A stretch of 37,293 nucleotides of DNA, from assembly GCA_964503615.1 (NCBI GenBank), contig CAZDBA010000026.1, positions 1-37,293 on the forward strand, given 5' to 3'. Every line of letters begins with the position of its first letter. Within the stretch, counting starts at the first letter, position 1. The position numbers were made by a program, and so were the translations under genes. Below the pieces are notes generated by a model. It was not told the DNA's origin. It searched no databases and saw only the letters and a program-made list of their open reading frames with translations. Positions 24,566 through 30,933 of the stretch are shown one piece after another. The stretch is from CAZDBA01 sp964503615 (GTDB lineage Bacteria; Planctomycetota; Planctomycetia; Pirellulales; Pirellulaceae).

Positions 24566-25188
24566 ACATCTGTTAGTTTTGCAACGGCAGCGTGCAAACG
24601 ACTTTTGACTGTGCCGACAGGAATTTCGAGAACCTCTGCAGCTTCTCGGTACTTCATTCCCTGGTAGTAAACCAGTTGAATTACCGATTGCAGATTTTCT
24701 GGAAGCTCATCGAGTGAGCGTCGAACAATCTTTTCACGTTCTGCGCTGACAGCCGAATCCAAAGGGCTTCGGTCGTCGCTTTCCAACAGATTAACAAGAC
24801 GACCAACGTCTTCGTGATCCTGCTCTCTGGGCGTATCCAAACTGACCATCCTGTGTCGTTTGTTTCGGCGTCGAGCATCGATCGCTTGGTTGGTCGCTAT
24901 CGTGTACAACCACGGGCGGAACCTGCGTCCCTCCTGAAACTGCTCACACTTCAGATGGACTTGCAAAAACGCCCCCTGAAAAGCATCCTCCGCCATCTCG
25001 GCATTGCCAAGATATCGGCGTAGGTAGTTAAACAACTCACGTTCATATCGGTAGACCAACTGGGCATACAATTCACGATTGCCCGTTTGACGGTATTCCA
25101 AAAGGAGTTCTTCGTCGGTCACTGAATCTTCTTTTGCCTTGAGTTGTCGTTTGTGGTTAGAGTGCAGTTCGTTAGCCGTGGCTTTCAT
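24541..25188 (-). CDS. ECF RNA polymerase sigma factor
   Basis: 215 residues. Region 2 spans about 38-108 (YAQLVYRYERELFNYLRRYL, AEDAFQGAFLQVHLK, FRPWLYTIATNQAIDARRR) and region 4 about 150-205 (LDELPENLQSVIQLVYYQG, YREAAEVLEIPVGTVKSRLHAAV). There is no region 3 and no C-terminal extension. ATG start at 25186-25188; the first 20 residues are charged and non-conserved. The overlap with the next gene indicates a sigma/anti-sigma unit. The target promoters cannot be read from this window; an autoregulatory site may lie in 25189-25529. Confidence 0.95.
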   Translation of the reverse strand: MKATANELHSNHKRQLKAKEDSVTDEELLLEYRQTGNRELYAQLVYRYERELFNYLRRYLGNAEMAEDAFQGAFLQVHLKCEQFQEGRRFRPWLYTIATNQAIDARRRNKRHRMVSLDTPREQDHEDVGRLVNLLESDDRSPLDSAVSAEREKIVRRSLDELPENLQSVIQLVYYQGMKYREAAEVLEIPVGTVKSRLHAAVAKLTDVWKTSYIE

Positions 25189-25529
25189 ACTTATCTACGC
25201 ATGTTAGTGAGTTCAGTTCAGGCTAGAGGCGACTTTTTCGCCCAAATGCCCAAATTCCCTCCGATGCGTCTCCTTGATTAACTTTGAAATAAACCTTCCT
25301 GTTTGAGTACTTCGCAGACTGCCGGACACATCTGGTCGCTTTACAGTCTTTTTTTCACGTTTTAAACTCGCGGCGTAGCCAAAGTCTCTGAAATTCGGCA
25401 CTTTCAACAATTTGGACGGGTTCAGCACAAAAAGCTTGCTGGCAAATCAGTTCGTTGTTGTTAAGTGAAAGTCGAAAAAACAGAGCCTTTTTGGTTTTTA
25501 AACTCTGGAAGTGGTGTATCGCAAAGGCT
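25189..25529. promoter_or_regulatory. Divergent promoter region, sigma gene and permease operon
   Basis: About 340 bases between the minus-strand sigma gene and the plus-strand permease operon. It must hold both promoters, but I see no convincing -35/-10 pair and no strong dyad. The in-frame upstream codons from TTG 25455 are judged non-coding. Confidence 0.4.
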
Positions 25530-27191
25530 ATGCCGATTGGACGCTTGATGACAAAAAATTCTTACAAGTGGGTGGCTGCTGGCGACGTTAATGCCTTTTT
25601 TGGCTTGATGTTAGATAACATTGCTGGCTTAGTGCTCATGGTCACGCTTTTGGTGGGCCCTTTCCAATTCCCTGTAGAGTTTGCACTCGCTTACATGGTT
25701 CCAGGGACTGCCATTGGAGTTTTGGTTGGCGACCTTCTCTTTTTCTGGCAGTCGTTTCGATATGCGAAAAAGACTGGCAAAAGTAACGTGACGGCCATGC
25801 CGCTGGGATTGGATACGCCCAGTACCATCGGAATGACGTTGCTAGTGGTTGGGCCAGCCTACAAAGCGGCATTGGGTGAGGGCCTGGATACCGACGCGGC
25901 GGCAATGCAAGCATGGCATATCGGAATCTGTGCGTTAGTGATCATGGGGGTGATCAAGGGCGTATTGGCATTTTGTTCAAACTGGATTCATAAGGTCTTT
26001 CCCCGCGCCGGCTTGCTCGGTTCGCTAGCAGCAATCGCTTTGGTGCTGATCGCTTTCAATCAACTTCCAGAACTGGTGGCCAGTCCGATTGTCGGATTTG
26101 CTTCTTTGGCCATCGTACTTGCGACTTTGATTGCTCGAAATCATTTACCTTTTAAGATTCCCGGCGCGCTGGGCGCCGTGTTGATCGGTTGCGTGATCTG
26201 GTACTTGCTGGTGGGAATTGAAATGGCCGCTGGCGTTGAACTGGTCAAGCAAAACGCGATGGGAAGCGTTTCCTGGTTTCCGACAGGTTGGCTTGAGGCA
26301 TTTCGCTTTGAGTGGGTCGGCGCTTTTTCAGACACGATGGGCTACTTGGGATACATCATTCCTTTTGCGGTCGCGACTGTAATTGGCGGAATTGACTGTG
26401 CAGAAAGTGCAGCGTCGGTGGGGGACGAGTTTAATACACGTGATGTGATCGGTATCGAAGCGGGTGCTACTGTTCTGGCGGCGGTTTGTGGGGGTGTGAT
26501 TCAGACGACGCCTTACATCGGCCATCCGGCGTACAAAGCGATGGGAGGTCGCGCGGCTTACACGTTGGCGACCGCTTTGTTTGTAGGAGGAGCAGGTTTA
26601 ATCGGCTATTTCAGTTTGCTGTTTGCCGTTCTTCCCAAGACCGCAGTGCTACCTATCCTTATTTTTATCGGGCTGGAGATTACGGCTGCCAGTTTCCTTG
26701 TGACTCCACGAAGACACTTTGGTGCGTTGGCCGTTGCCTTTTTACCTGCTATTGCGAAACTGGTTTCGATTATTTTGATTGATCGCTATGGAGATGTTCT
26801 CGATTTTTCCCGAGTTCCTGATTTCCTGGCTGAAGAATTGATCAATCTCAAGGCATACATTGGCGTTTTGGCGGGAGGGTTTATTCTTACCAGCCTGATT
26901 TGGGCCTCTGCAACGGCCAAGATGATCGATCGTAAGTTTGGGAGCGCGGCTATTTATTTTGCGATCGGTGGTGTTTTGACCATGTTTGGCTTTATGCACT
27001 CTCCGTTGCCGGGTGACAAAACGTTTTTTCCATGGCAAATCAAAGATGCCGTTTTTGATGGCTTACCAAGAAAGTTGGTTATTGAGTTTGCGATTGCGTA
27101 CCTTGTGATGGCAGTTCTAATGTTTTTGATGGGTTGGTTGACAACCCAAACGCCGGTCGAAACAGACGAAGATTTTGAGAAACTCCTATGA
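25530..27191 (+). CDS. AzgA/NCS2-like permease, about 13 membrane helices
   Basis: About 553 residues from ATG 25530; ATG 25548 is also possible, and the in-frame TTG 25455 is unlikely because the first 25 residues lack the conserved core. Hydrophobic segments run throughout. Family-like motifs: AAGDVNAFFGLMLDNIAGL at the N-terminus, MPLGLDTPSTIGM, GGIDCAESAASVGDEFN, and TTPYIGHPAYKAMGGRAAY, resembling the AzgA-type purine permease segment that carries YIE(S/G)xAG and EGGRTG. The solute could be a nucleobase or another anion. It overlaps the methyltransferase gene by ATGA, and a PII-family protein follows, so transport may be nitrogen- or energy-regulated. Confidence 0.85.
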   Translation: MPIGRLMTKNSYKWVAAGDVNAFFGLMLDNIAGLVLMVTLLVGPFQFPVEFALAYMVPGTAIGVLVGDLLFFWQSFRYAKKTGKSNVTAMPLGLDTPSTIGMTLLVVGPAYKAALGEGLDTDAAAMQAWHIGICALVIMGVIKGVLAFCSNWIHKVFPRAGLLGSLAAIALVLIAFNQLPELVASPIVGFASLAIVLATLIARNHLPFKIPGALGAVLIGCVIWYLLVGIEMAAGVELVKQNAMGSVSWFPTGWLEAFRFEWVGAFSDTMGYLGYIIPFAVATVIGGIDCAESAASVGDEFNTRDVIGIEAGATVLAAVCGGVIQTTPYIGHPAYKAMGGRAAYTLATALFVGGAGLIGYFSLLFAVLPKTAVLPILIFIGLEITAASFLVTPRRHFGALAVAFLPAIAKLVSIILIDRYGDVLDFSRVPDFLAEELINLKAYIGVLAGGFILTSLIWASATAKMIDRKFGSAAIYFAIGGVLTMFGFMHSPLPGDKTFFPWQIKDAVFDGLPRKLVIEFAIAYLVMAVLMFLMGWLTTQTPVETDEDFEKLL

Positions 27192-27718
27192 TACTTGCAC
27201 GTGTGCTCGAACCTGAAATTATGGACTCGCCCGAAGAGGCGAATGACTATAACGACATGGACCATTCGGCGGTCAACGTTCAATTCGTAACTGACCTGCT
27301 TGATTTTGCAAAAGAACGTGATTTCGAAATCGAGGACGTGCTGGACATTGGTACGGCGACCGCACTGATTCCGATCGAGTTGTGTAATCGACTGGATACA
27401 TGTCGCGTGATGGCAATCGATATGGCGATCAATATGTTGGAGCTTGCCCGATACAACATAGAAGCGGATGGAATGATNNNNNNNNNNNNNNNNNNNNNNN
27501 NNNNNNNNNNNNNNNNNNNNNNNNNNNNNNNNNNNNNNNNNNNNNNNNNNNNNNNNNNNNNNNNNNNNNNNNNNNNNGATTCGCTACGGGCCTCTTTATC
27601 GCTGGAAGAGATTCGAGCTTTGGTCCAGGAATTGGGGTTCGATCCGCAGACGGTATACGCGTCGTCAGATCGGCATTGGACTTGGGCTGCGATCAAGCCA
27701 GAGAGCGATGACAGATGA
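27188..27718 (+). CDS. Class I SAM-dependent methyltransferase, interrupted by gap
   Basis: Both ends are readable; the middle is lost in a 100-N gap. The N-terminal part (95 residues) has the SAM-binding motif I EDVLDIGTATALIPIEL and the acidic motif II region RVMAIDMAINMLELARYNIE. The C-terminal part (about 46 residues) reads SLRASLSLEEIRALVQELG then SSDRHWTWAAIKP. The real length is unknown because 100 N is the usual placeholder. A methyltransferase domain normally needs about 70-100 residues between these parts, so the gap is probably larger than drawn. It starts inside the permease stop (ATGA) and ends overlapping the PII gene (ATGA). The substrate is unknown. Confidence 0.85.
   Translation: MILARVLEPEIMDSPEEANDYNDMDHSAVNVQFVTDLLDFAKERDFEIEDVLDIGTATALIPIELCNRLDTCRVMAIDMAINMLELARYNIEADGMXXXXXXXXXXXXXXXXXXXXXXXXXXXXXXXXXXDSLRASLSLEEIRALVQELGFDPQTVYASSDRHWTWAAIKPESDDR
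27478..27577. other. Assembly gap of 100 N
   Basis: Exactly 100 undetermined bases inside the methyltransferase gene. The fixed size suggests a scaffolding placeholder, not a measured distance, so downstream coordinates and the reading frame across it are nominal. Confidence 0.98.
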
Positions 27719-28014
27719 AGCAGATCGTCGCGATCGTGAAACCGTTTCTGGCCGAACGAGTGATTCAGGCTTGTGGTGATTTGCCCATCGAAGAATTAAT
27801 CGCGCGCGAAGTCAAAGGTTACGGCCGGCAAAAGAACTACCTGGAAAACTATCGCAGCAACGAATATGTTCACGCGTTTGTCGCCAAAGTCGAAATTACG
27901 ATTTGGCTGGAAGCCCAATATGTTGAAGAAGCGATCGAAAAGCTCAAGTCGGTTTCTCGGACGGGGCGACTTGGTGACGGAAAGATTATGGTATTACCGC
28001 TTTACGACGGTTAG
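27715..28014 (+). CDS. PII-family signalling protein, short C-terminus
   Basis: 99 residues against 112 in GlnB. It aligns with Escherichia coli GlnB without gaps to about residue 90: KPFLAERV, EVKGYGRQK (Gln39), Tyr51 in the T-loop (SNEYVHAF), Lys58, and TGRLGDGK (83-90). It stops at LPLYDG, before the region holding Arg101 and Arg103 that bind ATP phosphates in GlnB. PII proteins sense ATP/ADP and 2-oxoglutarate and regulate transporters and enzymes. The ATG overlaps the methyltransferase stop by four bases, making a tightly coupled permease-methyltransferase-PII operon. It is not beside amtB or glnA, so the likely target is the linked permease. Confidence 0.9.
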   Translation: MKQIVAIVKPFLAERVIQACGDLPIEELIAREVKGYGRQKNYLENYRSNEYVHAFVAKVEITIWLEAQYVEEAIEKLKSVSRTGRLGDGKIMVLPLYDG

Positions 28015-28235
28015 ATCTCGCCAGATTTCTCGGTTCTAATTTGTTAAGCAGTTTGCTGATCTCATTTAATCTGATCCGGCTGGAATCACTCGGGGATGCG
28101 AATCAAGTTGATTTTGGCGGGGCTTGGGGCAAGGTAGCTAATCTTTTTCGATTGGTCAGTGTTTCCCGCAAAGCTTGTTGAGAAATCCGACCAATCATCT
28201 AAAATTAGCGGAGCCTTAATGTCGAAAGACATCTT

Positions 28236-29408
28236 ATGCATTTACTTTCATGTCAGGATTCGAGTCACATGGCTTTTCATAAAGCGTGGTATTCATCGTC
28301 CCCACTTACGATGATTGTTTGTCTGTTCGTTTGCTTGGTCGGGTTTGCCCCGTCACTCAGCGCCCAAACCAAAGTCGACTTTGTCAAAAATATCAAGCCG
28401 ATTCTGGAAGCGAACTGCATGGCTTGCCACAACGAGGACAAAGATGAGGGTGGTTTTCGGATGGACGATCGGGAGACCTTGTTCGACGAATGGGTTTATC
28501 CCGAAGAGGCGTCGGAGAGTCCGTTGATGGTGGACTACGTCCAGAGCACCGACAAAGACTTTACAATGCCGCCCCCGGAAAACTCACGACATTGGGAAGA
28601 AGGTTTGCCAACAGGTCCGTTGGATGATTCCGATATCGCGATGCTTGTCAAATGGATCGATGAAGGTGCTGATTGGCCGGAAGATGTCGAGTTGGTCGTG
28701 CCTGCTCCTGACGCAGAAGAAGATATGAAGGATCGTCCAGCTCCCAAAGCCAATCCTTGGAACGCGATCGGCTCGCTTCACCCGGCCGCGATTCACTTGC
28801 CGATTGGATTGCTGTTGGTCGCCGGGTTATTCGCCCTGCTTGGACTGCGTGGCAATTTTGTTATGAGCGATTGTGCTTATTACTGTCTTTGGTTCGGTAC
28901 GATCTTTGCCATCATTGGCTGTGTGACCGGTTGGTGGTATGCCCCAATGAAAAACGCAGGCTGGACTGTTACCGAGATGAATGATCTTATGGATCAACAG
29001 CCTGAAATTTTCTGGCACCGAACCAGTGCGCTGGTTGCTACCGTATTTGCCTTTTTGCTTTGTCTGTTCGCTGCTGGTGCCCGCAATAAAGATCCGGACG
29101 ACGGATTTCTTTGGAAGCTGGGATGTATCATCCTTGCTGGCGGAATCGGCTGGGTCGGTCACCTTGGCGGTGAATTGACTTACGGCAAGTCGCACTACAA
29201 AGATCTGACAAACACGGCCGAAGCGATTACCACTATGGACATCAACAACGATGGCCTTGTTGCCGAGTGGGAAGAAGCTGAACCTGCTGCCGAAGAAGAC
29301 ATGGACAAGGATGACGAAATGGACAAAGAAGAAGGTGCCGAGCCTGCAGTTGGGGACACCTCCGAGGAAACCGAAGGGGTGATCGAGCCGGTTTTAACTA
29401 TCGAGTGA
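28236..29408 (+). CDS. Planctomycete cytochrome c with DUF2231 and EF-hand
   Basis: 390 residues as drawn; ATG 28269 (AGGA 10 bases upstream) is an equally good start and still gives a full signal peptide ending near SLSAQ. A heme c site, CMACH (61-65), sits in the PSCyt1-type context DFVKNIKPILEANC, with a likely Met ligand in FTMPPP (111). A DUF2231 membrane region follows (about 180-310: SLHPAAIHLPIGLLLV and three further helices). Near the C-terminus is a canonical EF-hand loop DINNDGLVAEWE (335-346), then an acidic tail. Likely an inner-membrane electron-transfer protein. The stop lies in an exact 17-bp tandem duplication. Confidence 0.9.
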   Translation: MHLLSCQDSSHMAFHKAWYSSSPLTMIVCLFVCLVGFAPSLSAQTKVDFVKNIKPILEANCMACHNEDKDEGGFRMDDRETLFDEWVYPEEASESPLMVDYVQSTDKDFTMPPPENSRHWEEGLPTGPLDDSDIAMLVKWIDEGADWPEDVELVVPAPDAEEDMKDRPAPKANPWNAIGSLHPAAIHLPIGLLLVAGLFALLGLRGNFVMSDCAYYCLWFGTIFAIIGCVTGWWYAPMKNAGWTVTEMNDLMDQQPEIFWHRTSALVATVFAFLLCLFAAGARNKDPDDGFLWKLGCIILAGGIGWVGHLGGELTYGKSHYKDLTNTAEAITTMDINNDGLVAEWEEAEPAAEEDMDKDDEMDKEEGAEPAVGDTSEETEGVIEPVLTIE

Positions 29409-29425
29409 TTTTAACTATCGAGTGA
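29392..29425 (+). repeat. Exact 17-bp tandem duplication over a stop codon
   Basis: TTTTAACTATCGAGTGA occurs twice without a gap (29392-29408, 29409-29425). The first copy ends exactly at the TGA of the cytochrome gene. Read on in frame, the second copy would give another stop (TAA) after one codon. Confidence 0.85.
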
Positions 29426-29455
29426 ACTCGATTACGGAGAACTTCTGAACACGAA

Positions 29456-29489
29456 AATTGCAGCATGACACTATTGCCATGCTGCAATT
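29456..29489 (-). terminator. Terminator of the RNA ligase gene, possibly two-way
   Basis: A perfect 12-bp stem, AATTGCAGCATG (29456-29467) with its complement at 29478-29489, loop of 10 bases. On the minus strand the stem ends in TTTT. It begins 7 bases after the RNA ligase stop and also lies downstream of the convergent cytochrome gene. Confidence 0.75.
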
Positions 29490-29495
29490 CGTAAG

Positions 29496-30491
29496 TTAGT
29501 CGCCGTGTTTAGCAAGAAACTTGTTCGAGATCGTTTTGAACGAAATTCGGTCTTTGCCGCTTCCGTGGACCCAAACCAAACCTTCTCGTTCGGTTTGCGA
29601 ATTCAAAACACTCTTTCCTTGCGCGAATTCCAGAATCTCGTCGATCGTATCGGGAACTTTCAGGTTATCGATAAACGGAACCACCTCAAGGCCCAACGTT
29701 TGGCTTACCGAATTCATCTCTTCCTTTTCCAGGTAGCCGAATTGTTCGATATCAAAAACGTTAAAGACAAAAAGTTGTTGCTTCTTTAGCTGATAACGAT
29801 TCTTTTGGATTCCAGGTCCAATCAACTCTCCTTGGACCGCCAGACGTCGACCAAGTTGTTCCATTTTTTCACGCAGTCCCAAATTGGCGACGGCTTGCCA
29901 GAAGCTGTTCTTGTCATCTTCAGCGTATTGCCAGTTGCGACCGCAGACGCCGAATTCATCATCCAAGAAACAAGTAAATGAAGTTCCATCCAGCTTTTCA
30001 GAAACGAAAAACTCTTTACCTCGATATGAATCGTAAACACTCGCGAGGTTCTGAATTCGCTCTTCGTCCGTTTTGGTAACGCTTGAAGGAAATCCGCCTA
30101 ATACGGTTCCGCCCAGGCATGCAGGAATGGGCGGTTCGTATTTGACGATACCCAGTTCTTCCGTCACGTCTTCTCCCATTTCGAATTCGCGATTCAAAAC
30201 AGCTGGTGAAATCAACAATCCTTGAGAAATCTGGCCGCGAAGTTTTACAGTGCGTAGGCGAAATCCTTCGTCGTCGCCCATCTTTTTGAATGATGACTTG
30301 CGCAGAAATTCGAACTCTTCTCGAATTGGCAAAAACGAATCGATCTCGCAATAGATAACGGAATCGCCGACGGCAAATTCGCCTTTTTGGGTGACGCATT
30401 TCCAACCATCCACGACTGCCAGCTCAATCATATCCGCGCCATCAATGGGTCGAATATCGTCTACTTTCCGAATCGTTGCCAACTTTCTCAT
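29496..30491 (-). CDS. Rnl5-type RNA ligase (DraRnl-like)
   Basis: 331 residues. ATP-dependent nucleotidyltransferase that seals 3'-OH/5'-phosphate RNA ends, with the N-terminal OB-like domain typical of the Deinococcus radiodurans DraRnl group. Motif I is EKLDG with the predicted adenylated Lys166, which nearly coincides with DraRnl Lys165. Others: CGRNW (motif Ia/III region), QGELIGPG, FVFNVFDI (241-248), EGLVWV (303-308, motif IV) and SFKTISNKFL (317-326, motif V). The N-terminus MRKLATIRKVDDIRPIDGADMIE is typical of this group. ATG start at 30489-30491. It is monocistronic with its own terminator. Role: RNA or nicked RNA/DNA repair, by family inference. Confidence 0.92.
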   Translation of the reverse strand: MRKLATIRKVDDIRPIDGADMIELAVVDGWKCVTQKGEFAVGDSVIYCEIDSFLPIREEFEFLRKSSFKKMGDDEGFRLRTVKLRGQISQGLLISPAVLNREFEMGEDVTEELGIVKYEPPIPACLGGTVLGGFPSSVTKTDEERIQNLASVYDSYRGKEFFVSEKLDGTSFTCFLDDEFGVCGRNWQYAEDDKNSFWQAVANLGLREKMEQLGRRLAVQGELIGPGIQKNRYQLKKQQLFVFNVFDIEQFGYLEKEEMNSVSQTLGLEVVPFIDNLKVPDTIDEILEFAQGKSVLNSQTEREGLVWVHGSGKDRISFKTISNKFLAKHGD

Positions 30492-30699
30492 TCTACCTCA
30501 TGCCTCGTTTTTAAGAGTAGTGTCAACGCAAAATGACACATTGGCAACCGAATTGTTCGCGATTGTTTTTTAGACTTATAAAACAATCGCCCGGTTCCCC
30601 GATAGAACTGATCGTCTTCTTGATGAATTCCTGGGCGACTCTTAGACTAGAGTTTGCAAATTCCCGGTTTATCAATTGTTCCCAGTTCAAGTGAGTTGA

Positions 30700-30912
30700 A
30701 TGAGTAAAAAGCCCCAGCCAACCCTCGCCCAACAAGTGGTTATCTATATTTTTATGGCTGTATTTATCGTGGCGGCACTTTACATTCGTCAAGTTCTGGA
30801 ATGCAAAGGGATGTTTTGGGCGATCCTTTTTGGTGCGTTGGGTGGCGGATTAGGCGGAGGACTGGGCGCCGTTGTGTCTCAATTGTTGGCGTCTAGCGAA
30901 TCCGAAGGATAA
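30700..30912 (+). CDS. Small glycine-rich membrane protein
   Basis: 70 residues. A helix at about 11-29 (QQVVIYIFMAVFIVAALYI) and a second, glycine-zipper-like segment at about 39-62 (FWAILFGALGGGLGGGLGAVVSQLL), then an acidic tail. A glycine-zipper helix can promote helix packing or oligomerisation. No Shine-Dalgarno sequence is evident, and the function is unknown. The ORF on the opposite strand here is a shadow. Confidence 0.65.
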   Translation: MSKKPQPTLAQQVVIYIFMAVFIVAALYIRQVLECKGMFWAILFGALGGGLGGGLGAVVSQLLASSESEG

Positions 30913-30933
30913 GCAGGAGAGCGTTTTGGCTTG

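Noticed and set aside
25455..25529. Upstream extension of the permease gene from TTG
   Set aside because: The 25 extra residues are unlike the family opening and lack a ribosome binding site; ATG 25530 is preferred.
30523..30792. 89-residue minus-strand ORF
   Set aside because: It overlaps the glycine-zipper membrane protein on the plus strand and has no protein-like pattern.
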